From positions 1 to 13,052 of the forward strand of contig JAJRVX010000529.1 in NCBI GenBank assembly GCA_024277095.1: 13,052 nt of DNA, in the 5' to 3' direction. The notes below the pieces were generated by a model. The model did not search any database and was not told where the DNA came from. It saw nothing but the letters and a program-made list of their open reading frames with translations. The translations under genes and the position numbers were made by a program. Below, piece after piece: positions 1-6,044 of this stretch (position 1 is its first letter; each line of letters starts with the position of its first letter). The DNA is from DUEN01 sp024277095 (GTDB taxonomy: Bacteria; Chloroflexota; Anaerolineae; DUEN01).

Positions 1-545
1 ACCCCGGCCAGTGCCCAACTGACATGCCGCACGCGAGGGTGATAGGAAGCATAGTCGCCGACGAACCACAGGACATCGACAGGCCGTCGAGCCTTCGCCA
101 TGACGGTGACTTCGGGCTCGATACCTTTGGCCCAATCAGCCCGCCTGCGCGGCGACTCCCCCAGTGGGTTGCCATATCGCTGGGAATTCGCCAACGCATC
201 TTGAAGCTCGGTCGGGACCTTTCCTTCAAGGAGTAACTCTTCTTTGGTCCGGGTCATCAGGCCAAGCGTCAGCGGGATTTGAGAGGGACAAACCTGGGTG
301 CAGGCGTAGCACGAGACGCACATCCAGACATCATCACCGGTCACCACGCGGTCGAACATCCCCACGCGTAGTGCGGCGATCATCCTACTCGGCGGGAAGT
401 CCATAACATATCCGAAGGGACACACGCCGCTGCATGTCCCACACTGCAAACAGGTCCGAATTCGCTCACCATCCGGCAGTTCCTGCAGGCTGGCATAGAA
501 CGACGTGGTGAAGGAGGCTCCTTCAACGGCCATGTCCCTCTCCAT
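1..545 (-). CDS. HdrC/HdrD-like [4Fe-4S] cluster-binding protein (3' end outside window)
   Basis: The gene runs off the left edge, so only the first 181 residues are visible. They contain two classic ferredoxin-type cluster motifs, C32-x2-C35-x2-C38-x3-C42-P and C76-x2-C79-x2-C82-x3-C86-P, spaced as in heterodisulfide reductase subunit C and the N-terminal domain of HdrD/GlpC-type proteins. From about residue 157 the sequence (VDVLWFVGDYASYHPRVR) resembles the start of a cysteine-rich CCG domain, which suggests a C+B fusion (HdrD-like). Such proteins pass electrons between flavin- or quinone-linked partners and a disulfide or other acceptor; the partner is not visible here. The start is ATG at 545, preceded by a GGGGGTG ribosome-binding site, and lies 18 bp after the cyclic-nucleotide-fold gene, so the two are probably co-transcribed. 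Family assignment is solid; the physiological substrate is unknown. Confidence 0.85.
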   Translation of the reverse strand, partial: MERDMAVEGASFTTSFYASLQELPDGERIRTCLQCGTCSGVCPFGYVMDFPPSRMIAALRVGMFDRVVTGDDVWMCVSCYACTQVCPSQIPLTLGLMTRTKEELLLEGKVPTELQDALANSQRYGNPLGESPRRRADWAKGIEPEVTVMAKARRPVDVLWFVGDYASYHPRVRHVSWALAG

Positions 546-563
546 GATGACACCCCCTATCCT

Positions 564-1025
564 TTAGCCGGGAGCAGGCAACAGGCTGGCCAGACGGAGA
601 CGCGTATCGCGCAGGCGCTGAGCGATCACGCTGGCCACCTGGCGGTACAGATGATATCCCAACGACGGATCCTCCTCAGCCAATCTCCGCAACGCAGCGC
701 TATCAACGGCCACCACTCGGGTCGACGTGCGTGCCTCCCCGCTGGCCGTATACCGATAGGGCGATACCAGCGTGGACCACCCCACGACCTCACCAGGCCC
801 CAAAACATCTACCGGGATCATGCGATCCAGCACGTCAATACACATCTGCAACTCGATAGCGCCGCTTAAGATCAAATAAAGTTTGTCGGCAGGATCCCCT
901 TCGTTGAAAATGACCTCTCCCTGCTGGTAATCTTCCTCCTCAGAAATTCCAGCCAGCCGGGCGAGCTGCTCCTCATTCATCGGGACGAAAAAAAGGGACT
1001 TACGAAAGACCTCCGGCGATACCAT
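564..1025 (-). CDS. Single-domain cyclic-nucleotide-binding-fold (Crp-like sensor domain) protein
   Basis: The 153-residue protein is essentially one cNMP-binding beta-barrel (about residues 8-130) ending in a C-terminal helix. No helix-turn-helix follows, so it lacks the DNA-binding half of a Crp/Fnr regulator. The barrel has the usual glycines (QQGEVIFNEGD, LILSG, LGPGEVVGWSTL). The phosphate-binding cassette reads GEVVGWSTLVSPYRYTAS and lacks the Arg-Ser/Ala pair that holds the cyclic phosphate in Crp, so the ligand may not be cAMP. The start at 1025 is chosen because AAGGAG lies 9 nt upstream; a longer reading from 1091 has no such site. Its position directly before the HdrC-like gene suggests it senses a state relevant to that electron-transfer protein, perhaps through protein-protein contact (inference). 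Confidence 0.85.
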   Translation of the reverse strand: MVSPEVFRKSLFFVPMNEEQLARLAGISEEEDYQQGEVIFNEGDPADKLYLILSGAIELQMCIDVLDRMIPVDVLGPGEVVGWSTLVSPYRYTASGEARTSTRVVAVDSAALRRLAEEDPSLGYHLYRQVASVIAQRLRDTRLRLASLLPAPG

Positions 1026-1098
1026 GGCAATCCACTCCTTTCTCACAACCGGCCTGGTCATCACGATGAGCGATCCAACGATCAAGCCCACTTCCCCT

Positions 1099-1127
1099 AC
1101 TTTAGTTTATGACCCAACTCGCGTCAC
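1099..1127 (-). promoter_or_regulatory. Weak candidate promoter for the cNMP-fold/Fe-S gene pair
   Basis: On the minus strand a GTGACG (-35-like, 1122-1127) is followed after 17 nt by TAAAGT (-10-like, 1099-1104); each matches 4 of 6 consensus bases. It lies between the CBS terminator and the start at 1025, where a promoter is expected. The match is weak. Confidence 0.25.
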
Positions 1128-1159
1128 CGCCAGCCCCTTGATGACTATTTTCGGGCACC

Positions 1160-1184
1160 AAAAAAGGCCATCTTGCGATGGCCC
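1160..1184 (-). terminator. Intrinsic terminator after the CBS gene
   Basis: Read on the minus strand, GGCCATC and GATGGCC form a 7-bp stem (1177-1183 with 1166-1172), extendable by one G-U pair. The loop is a GCAA (GNRA) tetraloop and six T residues (1160-1165) follow at once. This is a textbook rho-independent terminator about 107 bp downstream of the CBS stop codon; it separates that gene from the cNMP-fold/Fe-S pair. Confidence 0.9.
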
Positions 1185-1290
1185 AAAGGGATACTTACAT
1201 ATGCGAATGGCACTGCAAGCGAATGGTCAGATCGATATCACCTCGGAGGAAGCCGCACGTGCCCGATGACCTTGCCCCCCACGAGGCTGA

Positions 1291-1734
1291 CTACTGTCCA
1301 TACCCGCGGCCCAGAATGTAGTTCTCAAGCTGTTGAATGGTGACTTTCTGATCTGAGATAATCGCCTTGACCACGTCACCGATGGAGATAATGCCGATCA
1401 GTCGATCATTCTCAAGCACGGGGAGGTGCCGAATGTGTTTCTCCGTCATCAGCGCCATGCACTCCTCTAAAGACTGCCCAGGATGCACATAGTACACTTT
1501 CGACGTCATGATCTCCCGCACCGGCGTGTTCAACGAAGACCGCCCCTCCAGGATCACCTTTCGGGCGTAATCCCGCTCTGAGAAGATCCCAACCACCTCT
1601 CCGTCTTCCAGCACGACAACGGCGCCGATGTTCTTGTCCGCCATCACCTGAAGAGCTTCATAAACCATGGCGTCCGGCGAGACAGACCAGACATCATACC
1701 CCTTGGTTTGTAAGATGTCCCGGACCAATTTCAT
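1291..1734 (-). CDS. Twin CBS-domain protein
   Basis: The 147-residue cytoplasmic protein consists only of a CBS pair (Bateman module): CBS1 at about residues 5-63 and CBS2 at about 71-128, with a short C-terminal tail. Each ends in the adenosine-ligand signature, GIFSERDYARKV in the first and GIISIGDVVKAI in the second, where the Asp normally holds the ribose. Stand-alone CBS pairs bind AMP, ATP, NAD(H) or S-adenosylmethionine and report energy or redox state to partner proteins; the ligand and partner here cannot be told from sequence. The start is well supported by AAGGAGG six nt before the ATG. Its own terminator lies downstream and a candidate promoter upstream, so it looks monocistronic between the response regulator and the cNMP-fold/Fe-S pair. 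Confidence 0.92.
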   Translation of the reverse strand: MKLVRDILQTKGYDVWSVSPDAMVYEALQVMADKNIGAVVVLEDGEVVGIFSERDYARKVILEGRSSLNTPVREIMTSKVYYVHPGQSLEECMALMTEKHIRHLPVLENDRLIGIISIGDVVKAIISDQKVTIQQLENYILGRGYGQ

Positions 1735-1821
1735 GATATCCTCCTTCCTCGATGCGTTGGATTTTTAATTGCTGAAGGATAGACCCTGCTGGGCCGCAAA
1801 CGCTCATGACCGCCCCAACCC

Positions 1822-1850
1822 ATTCTAGCCCCTCTCCCCTGATATGGCTA
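1822..1850 (-). promoter_or_regulatory. Candidate promoter for the CBS gene
   Basis: On the minus strand TAGCCA (1845-1850) is followed after 17 nt by TAGAAT (1822-1827, 5 of 6 consensus). The predicted transcript would start near 1815, about 80 nt before the CBS start codon. The -35 box matches 4 of 6 and is of the same TAGNCA type as the one proposed for the histidine kinase. Confidence 0.4.
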
Positions 1851-1901
1851 TTCCCCTTCGCGACCACATCAGGTACTCAAAAGTATACCACAGAGTGGCC
1901 C

Positions 1902-1919
1902 AAAAAGGCGCATCCCGCC
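1902..1919 (-). terminator. Possible weak terminator after the response regulator
   Basis: On the minus strand GGCG (1916-1919) can pair with CGCC (1907-1910) around a five-base loop, followed directly by five T residues (1902-1906). The position, about 65 bp past the stop codon of the response regulator, fits, but a four-pair stem is short for an intrinsic terminator. Confidence 0.3.
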
Positions 1920-1985
1920 GGCCGCTAAATTCACCACAAGGCTCTTCCCAGAAGGAGTATCCCCTGCCGGCCAACCCCGCATACT

Positions 1986-2651
1986 TCATTCCAAATGCGT
2001 CCCGGCAATCAGATCCTCTCGCAACGCGTAGATCGCGGCCTCCACCCGATTCCGAAGATGTAGTTTGCTCAGGATGCTCCGCAGGTGCTTCTTGACAGTG
2101 TTCTCGCTGATATGCAACTGACAAGCGATCTCCAGGTTCGATGCTCCCCTCGCCACCAGGGCCAGCACCTCTCGCTCACGCTCGGTCAGCTCATCAGCGC
2201 CTGGAGGTCGCCTTCCCCCATCGGTCTGACCGACAAACTTTTTCAACATCTTGGTCGCCATGATGCCTGAGATCGGGGTCTCTCCCCGAAAGAGCCCTGT
2301 GAGCATGCGCACGAGATCCTCCACCCGCGTGTCTTTCAAGATGTACCCCTCGGCACCGGCCCGGATCGACTCGAAGAGATCGTCAGCCGCCTCTGACATC
2401 GTCAAGATGACCACTCGCACTTCCGGCAGCTCCTGCTTGATGCGTCGGATCACCGGGAAAGCGGATGCCCCAGGCATGCGGATATCCATCAACACCACAT
2501 CGGGATGCAACCGTCGGACGGCAATAAGCGCCTCCATCGCAGTGGATGCCTCGCCCACCACACGAATCTCCTCGAATTCGGCCAGCAGGTTGACTACTCC
2601 CTGGCGAAAGAGGGCATGATCATCCACGATCAGGACTGAAATGGGCTTCAT
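1986..2651 (-). CDS. NarL/LuxR-family two-component response regulator
   Basis: The 221-residue cytoplasmic transcription factor has an N-terminal receiver domain and a C-terminal LuxR-type helix-turn-helix. Receiver residues are all present: acidic pair D10-D11, phosphoacceptor D56 (in VVLMDIRMPG), switch T84 and K106. The DNA-binding domain spans about residues 155-215 and holds the typical LTEREREVLALVARG and ISENTVKKHLRSILSKL signatures. The start at 2651 is preferred because the receiver begins immediately after it (MKPISVLIVDDH) and GGAGGAAGGGG lies upstream; a longer reading from 2756 only adds residues encoded inside the kinase gene. Its first 32 bases overlap the end of the histidine kinase gene, so the two are translationally coupled and form a cognate pair. 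Targets are not identifiable from sequence. Confidence 0.95.
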   Translation of the reverse strand: MKPISVLIVDDHALFRQGVVNLLAEFEEIRVVGEASTAMEALIAVRRLHPDVVLMDIRMPGASAFPVIRRIKQELPEVRVVILTMSEAADDLFESIRAGAEGYILKDTRVEDLVRMLTGLFRGETPISGIMATKMLKKFVGQTDGGRRPPGADELTEREREVLALVARGASNLEIACQLHISENTVKKHLRSILSKLHLRNRVEAAIYALREDLIAGTHLE

Positions 2652-4209
2652 AGACCCCTTCCTCCTCACCACACGCGTCCAAAGGCAACCGCGCCTCCAC
2701 CCTGGTTCCCTTACCAATGACGCTCTCCACGCGTAGCGTCCCCCCAACGCTCTCACACCGCTCCCGCATCAATCGTAGGCCAAAATGCCCACTCTGTACC
2801 TCGTCGGGCTTGAACCCCCTCCCGTCATCCTCAATCATCACCACAACCGTACTGCCATCCACCCGAAACGTAATCCAGACATGTTGGGCTGCGGCATGCT
2901 GGCGCACGTTCCTCAACGCCTCCTGAATCACACGCAGGAGCTGAAGCTCCACCAGGGACGACAACACCAACGCATCCGCATCTTCAATCGATAGCTCGAC
3001 CACGATCCCCCAACGCTCCTGAAAGTGCTTCAGATACTCGCTGAGGCACACCACCATATCACTCGACGCGCCCCCACAGCGCAATCCCAGGATGGCCTCA
3101 CGGATCTCGCCCTGCATCCTTTGAGCCAGAATCTCTACCTCCTGCAGGGCCACAGCCACCTCCGACATCCTCCCCGCCAGCAGGGCACGGCGGGCCATTT
3201 GAACCCGAAGGTCGATATAGCCCACCAATTGGGCGATTCCATCATGTAACTCCTGGCTAATGCGCTCACGTTCCTGGGCGACGGCCACGGTCTGAAGGCT
3301 CTCCCGCCACCGAGCAAGATCCTGATCATCCGACAGCGCTCGACGAACGCGCCGCCACGCTACCGACTCCAGCTGTGCCCCCAGATGAGCGACCTCCTGC
3401 ACCAGCTGTACTTGCGCTTCCTCGGCCCTCTTGAGCGCCTCCAGGCGCTCCCTCTCCAGAGATTCGATGTACCGCTGCGTCTCCAGATCAGAGAAGCGCA
3501 GAAAGCGCAGGATGCCGATGGTTAGAAGTAAGACGGTTAACGGTAACGCCACATTCGCCAGCGCTACCGCATAGTGACGAAACGAAATGTTCCGCCACGA
3601 AGGCAAAAGATCAACCGGCAGGATCATCGATCCAACGACGACAGCGTGCAGAACAAACGAGGCAGAGACGAACCGGGCATCCCGATCGGAGCTGTTCAAG
3701 CCCATCGCCCGCAGTTCCACACGAAGGGTGGAAAAGGCCATGGCCGCCAATGTCACACCTGGAAGATACAGACCACTTATCGTCAGGAGTTGAGCAACCC
3801 CCTCCCGTGCCAATACAAGCGCCTCGGCCAGTACGGCGGCCAAACAGATCCCGCCCAACGCGAACGGTATGTTCCGCAGATATGCTGCATAGCGGTGGGC
3901 GCGCCGCAAAAGGATCTCGCAGCCAAATCGCGCCAACAGGGCGGCGGCGATCGCCGAAAGGCCGACTTGGATATGGCGGATTGCCAGTCCACCCACCAAT
4001 CCCCAAAGCAAAGCCGCACTTAACCAAGTCGCCAGGCACTGCACCAAGGCGAAAGCTCCTAGATAGCGAAGCTGTCGGGCTAACGGGAGACGGTGACCGC
4101 GAGGTAAGGAAAGAAGGATCGCCTGTCCCATTACGAAGGTCGCCAACCCCGTGACGAACAGGGCGAAGCCGCAGGCCAGGCATAAGGGGGCCATCTGCAT
4201 GCCCGCCAT
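2620..4209 (-). CDS. Multi-pass membrane sensor histidine kinase (HisKA_3 type)
   Basis: The 529-residue inner-membrane kinase is partner of the overlapping NarL-type regulator. Residues about 8-237 hold some seven hydrophobic segments without a large extracellular domain, so the signal is probably sensed in or near the membrane. A charged coiled-coil-like linker (about 240-310) leads to the HisKA_3 dimerisation domain, with phosphoacceptor H322 in ERISQELHDGIAQLVGY. The HATPase domain follows with N box at about 428-439 (IQEALRNVRQHA), G1 DDGRGF at 461-466, G2 GHFGLRLM at 474-481 and GKGT near 500; all key residues are intact. ATG at 4209 is chosen because GGGAGGATCAAG precedes it; a longer TTG-initiated reading from 4278 lacks a site and adds a polar stretch. 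The input domain is not one I recognise by name. Confidence 0.93.
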   Translation of the reverse strand: MAGMQMAPLCLACGFALFVTGLATFVMGQAILLSLPRGHRLPLARQLRYLGAFALVQCLATWLSAALLWGLVGGLAIRHIQVGLSAIAAALLARFGCEILLRRAHRYAAYLRNIPFALGGICLAAVLAEALVLAREGVAQLLTISGLYLPGVTLAAMAFSTLRVELRAMGLNSSDRDARFVSASFVLHAVVVGSMILPVDLLPSWRNISFRHYAVALANVALPLTVLLLTIGILRFLRFSDLETQRYIESLERERLEALKRAEEAQVQLVQEVAHLGAQLESVAWRRVRRALSDDQDLARWRESLQTVAVAQERERISQELHDGIAQLVGYIDLRVQMARRALLAGRMSEVAVALQEVEILAQRMQGEIREAILGLRCGGASSDMVVCLSEYLKHFQERWGIVVELSIEDADALVLSSLVELQLLRVIQEALRNVRQHAAAQHVWITFRVDGSTVVVMIEDDGRGFKPDEVQSGHFGLRLMRERCESVGGTLRVESVIGKGTRVEARLPLDACGEEEGVYEAHFSPDRG

Positions 4210-4341
4210 CTTGATCCTCCCCCACCCAACACGCCCTTCACTCTGACGCCACAAACGACGATGCGCCACGAGATGCAAAGATCTGGGTGGAAAGCATGAC
4301 GGGCGTCGATGACGCGGAAAGCAAAGAAGCGCAAGAAGACC

Positions 4342-4374
4342 GTGTGTAACAGACCTAACAAGTGTGCAACAAGT
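4342..4374 (-). repeat. Short direct repeats in the kinase leader (possible operator)
   Basis: On the minus strand the 10-mer TGTTGCACAC (4362-4371) recurs as TGTTACACAC (4342-4351), exactly 20 bp away. A second pair, ACTTGTT at 4368-4374 and 4357-4363, is spaced 11 bp. They lie just downstream of the predicted transcription start, on the same face of the helix, as expected of a regulator-binding site, perhaps for the encoded response regulator (inference). Confidence 0.35.
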
Positions 4375-4394
4375 ATGTGATCGTTCCTACATGT

Positions 4395-4423
4395 ATTATA
4401 CCATCAACTCGTCCTTCTGCCTA
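4395..4423 (-). promoter_or_regulatory. Extended -10 promoter of the kinase/regulator operon
   Basis: On the minus strand a perfect TATAAT (4395-4400) is preceded by TGG, giving the extended -10 form TGNTATAAT. TAGGCA (4418-4423), 4 of 6 matches to the -35 consensus, lies at the ideal 17-nt spacing. Transcription would start near 4388, leaving a leader of about 180 nt before the kinase start codon. Confidence 0.75.
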
Positions 4424-4498
4424 CCGATCTGATAGGCCGGCAGTGTATCCAAGATGGTGGAAATTCCGCCAGGTCCATCGCAAGCCCACAGGGGAGGT

Positions 4499-4518
4499 GC
4501 GGAGGGACCTCCCTCCGC
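4499..4518. repeat. GC-rich hairpin
   Basis: GCGGAGGGA (4499-4507) and TCCCTCCGC (4510-4518) are exact inverted arms around two bases, forming at least an 8-bp stem with a four-base loop. On the plus strand a T-rich stretch follows only after about 12 bases, and on the minus strand there is none, so it is not a clear terminator. Confidence 0.6.
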
Positions 4519-4540
4519 CAAAACATCCTCTTTTTCCACT

Positions 4541-4606
4541 TTGCACCTGTCCTTTCCCGGCCTGATTCGGGTGGGCAAGGCCGAGCGAGGCAGGTGAGGG
4601 GCGGAA
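4541..4606. repeat. Dispersed 66-bp intergenic repeat, copy 1
   Basis: This segment matches 10531-10596 in the same orientation at 59 of 66 positions without gaps, including an unbroken identical run from 4554 to 4582. Both copies lie in gene-free DNA. Internally it can fold: GGCCT (4559-4563) pairs with AGGCC (4578-4582), and in this copy CACCTG (4544-4549) pairs with CAGGTG (4591-4596). Some differences between copies fall in the arms, as in structured repetitive elements. I do not recognise the family. Confidence 0.85.
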
Positions 4607-4643
4607 ACCGGGAGGTTTCCTTTGAGGGGCTGCGCTCCTCAAA
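4603..4643. repeat. Two adjacent perfect hairpins
   Basis: GGAAACC (4603-4609) and GGTTTCC (4614-4620) form a 7-bp stem with a GGGA (GNRA) tetraloop. The very next bases, TTTGAGG (4621-4627), pair with CCTCAAA (4637-4643) around a nine-base loop. They directly follow copy 1 of the 66-bp repeat and are absent after copy 2, so they are a separate module. Confidence 0.7.
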
Positions 4644-4673
4644 GCTCCCTGCTATATCTCCACCGAAAAAGAT

Positions 4674-4802
4674 ACACTACCGATAGGCTGGCAAATACAC
4701 ACGCGGTAGCAAGCCGGTAGTCTCCCTGTCTAGTGTCGGTGAGCCCACGGGAGACCATTTTGTGAGCAGCGCTGCATGAATGGCGCCTCCTGTGGGCTTT
4801 TT
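4674..4802 (+). ncRNA. Possible structured RNA with terminator and competing stem
   Basis: On the plus strand a terminator-like stem forms between GCCCACGGGAG (4743-4753) and CTCCTGTGGGC (4787-4797), 11 bp with one G-U pair, followed by five T residues (4798-4802). Upstream, GTCTCCC (4720-4726) is complementary to GGGAGAC (4749-4755) and so competes for the same arm, as an antiterminator would. Further pairs are ACACTA (4674-4679) with TAGTGT (4731-4736), and GGCTGGC (4686-4692) with GCAAGCC (4709-4715) with one mismatch. The architecture resembles a riboswitch or attenuator, but no plus-strand gene follows and no promoter is evident, so it may instead be part of a repeat element. Confidence 0.35.
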
Positions 4803-4837
4803 CTCAGACGGGGAATTGATCTGCCGCCACCTACCTG

Positions 4838-4871
4838 GGGGCAGGGGCGATTCATGAATCGCCCCTGCCCC
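4838..4871. repeat. Perfect 34-bp palindrome
   Basis: Every base from 4838 to 4854 pairs with 4855 to 4871. The arm reads GGGGCAGGGGCGATTCA and the centre TTCATGAA. No T-tract follows on either strand, so it is not a standard terminator. GC-armed palindromes with an ATTCATGAAT centre are of the type found as dispersed repeats in chloroflexi and cyanobacteria (from memory, not searched). It lies 33 bp beyond the importer operon terminator. Confidence 0.9.
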
Positions 4872-4903
4872 GGCAACCCCCATGAGGGAGGCAACGCCAT
4901 GCA

Positions 4904-4946
4904 AAGAAAAAAGCTCTGCGAGGCGACATCACGCTCGCAGAGCTTT
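4904..4946 (-). terminator. Intrinsic terminator of the importer operon
   Basis: On the minus strand AAAGCTCTGCGAG (4934-4946) pairs perfectly with CTCGCAGAGCTTT (4910-4922) around an 11-base loop, and the descending arm runs into six T residues (4907-4912) then C and TTT. The 13-bp stem begins 42 bp after the stop codon of the last gene. It closes the operon that starts with the substrate-binding protein gene. Confidence 0.93.
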
Positions 4947-4988
4947 CCTGCCGAAGAGGGGGGATCCTTCACATATCCGCAAGAGCGG

Positions 4989-5552
4989 TCAAAACTCCCG
5001 AAAATCGCTGAGCGGCTCCTCGCCCATCTCGACCAGCAACGCGTTCAGCCGGGTCCCCACCGGGATCAGACAGGATCCTTGCTTCCTCCCCGACTCCTTC
5101 CACTCGACCGCCGTCAGATACGCGGCGCCGAACACCAGCCGGGTGGGCCATTGGTCGCCGTAGATCGAGATGAGCTCCACCGGCACATCGGAGGGATGGG
5201 TGAGCCAGGCCATGTGCTGGAGGATCGCGCGCTGCCGATTGGGATGAAATTCGCCGCATTGGCGGACCAGCGCGCTGATCTCGTTATAAGGGCGCGCCTG
5301 TTCGGCGGATAGCGTGGGTAGTCGACGCACCGCGGTCACGGTGGCTGCCACGCCGGGATATGGTGTCCCCCCCGCCAGAGGTGTGCCGGGCGTGGGCATC
5401 GTGAAGAGCGATCGCCCGGGCACATACAGGCTCATCCACAAGATGACGATCAGCCCCACGACCAGCGTCAGGATCAGGCCGCGGCCAATCCAGGGCGATC
5501 GCGTGTTCTTCCTGCGCCGCTTATTGCGTCGGGAACGACTTGACGTAGGCAT
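4989..5552 (-). CDS. Unrecognised single-pass membrane-anchored protein
   Basis: The 187-residue protein belongs to no family I recognise. It opens with a strongly basic cytoplasmic tail (residues 5-18, with runs such as RSRRNKRRRK), followed by one membrane helix at about 23-43 (LILTLVVGLIVILWM). By the positive-inside rule the remaining 140 residues lie outside the membrane. A Pro/Thr/Gly-rich spacer (51-80) leads to a compact domain with exactly two cysteines, C99 and C161, possibly a disulfide. No haem, metal or lipobox motif is visible. The ATG at 5552 sits inside the end of the cytochrome gene (32-bp overlap) behind AAGG, so translation is probably coupled. It is the last gene before the operon terminator. 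The link to the cytochrome suggests a role in the same extracytoplasmic complex (inference). Confidence 0.75.
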   Translation of the reverse strand: MPTSSRSRRNKRRRKNTRSPWIGRGLILTLVVGLIVILWMSLYVPGRSLFTMPTPGTPLAGGTPYPGVAATVTAVRRLPTLSAEQARPYNEISALVRQCGEFHPNRQRAILQHMAWLTHPSDVPVELISIYGDQWPTRLVFGAAYLTAVEWKESGRKQGSCLIPVGTRLNALLVEMGEEPLSDFREF

Positions 5553-5991
5553 AGAGCGCCTTCATCCCGGAGATGCTGATGGCCTGCGGGCCGTATAGGC
5601 CGTAGAGGTGCTCATTCCCGAGCTCACCGTTCCCACCAGTGCGAAGGATATCCGTAAACTCCTCCTCCGTCAGCGGGGTCCCGGCCAGGCCTTTCGCTTT
5701 GCCCTCCACGCCCTCCCCCTGAGCGCCATGGCAACCCGCACAGCCTCGGTCCTCATAGAGTCGCTTGCCCCGCTCCAGGTCCACCTCCTCGGTAGGCGTG
5801 GCAGCCACCGTGATGATCGTCGTAGGTTGCTCAAACACGTGGGTCGGCAACGGCGTGACGCCCGCCAGCTGGGCGGCCCTCTCGTCCGCCTGCTCGGTCG
5901 CCCGTTCACGCGCGCCACAGGCCAGCAGGGCCAAACCCATCAAAAGCAAGACAAGAACAAGCATCCACCGCCTGCGATATCCTTCTCTCAT
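5521..5991 (-). CDS. Monohaem c-type cytochrome lipoprotein
   Basis: The 156-residue protein starts with a type II signal peptide: basic RRR at 6-8, hydrophobic core 10-24 and lipobox LLAC with lipidated C25. A Thr/Pro linker (about 45-68) precedes a small class I-like cytochrome c domain. Haem attachment is C84-A-G-C87-H88, with H88 as proximal ligand; M143 in the C-terminal ISGMKALYAYVKSF helix is the likely distal ligand. It would carry single electrons at the outer face of the membrane. It lies 53 bp after the second permease gene with no terminator between, so it is read as part of the importer operon. The spacing and the shared terminator, not any known pathway, support that link. ATG at 5991 is the only start giving a complete signal peptide; its ribosome-binding site (GGCGGGATT) is weak. 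Confidence 0.92.
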   Translation of the reverse strand: MREGYRRRWMLVLVLLLMGLALLACGARERATEQADERAAQLAGVTPLPTHVFEQPTTIITVAATPTEEVDLERGKRLYEDRGCAGCHGAQGEGVEGKAKGLAGTPLTEEEFTDILRTGGNGELGNEHLYGLYGPQAISISGMKALYAYVKSFPTQ

Positions 5992-6044
5992 AATCCCGCC
6001 TCTCTCACGATGAACTGAGCCTGGGGGACTCCGATCCCGTCCTC

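Larger units (their letters stand above)
4424..4988. other. Gene-free, hairpin-rich intergenic mosaic
   Basis: No coding region is supported in this stretch: the short open frames lack ribosome-binding sites and run through inverted repeats. It lies between the kinase promoter and the end of the importer operon. It contains at least six separate stem-loops, one copy of a 66-bp dispersed repeat, a 34-bp palindrome and the importer operon terminator, each listed separately. The arms AAGCCCACAGG (4482-4492) and CCTGTGGGCTT (4789-4799) are exact inverted repeats, so 4482-4799 could be a small non-autonomous element; no target-site duplication is obvious. Confidence 0.7.

Noticed and set aside
3611..4225. 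204-residue minus-strand frame inside the histidine kinase gene
   Set aside because: It lies in another frame of the kinase membrane domain and has an Arg/Pro/Gly-rich composition typical of shadow frames.
4650..4740. T-box-like TGCTACCGCG on the minus strand
   Set aside because: One mismatch to the T-box core but no specifier loop, no matching antiterminator partner, and no tRNA synthetase or amino-acid gene downstream.
4776..5312. 178-residue plus-strand frame across the palindrome and the operon end
   Set aside because: It reads through the 34-bp palindrome and the terminator and is antisense to the unknown membrane protein.
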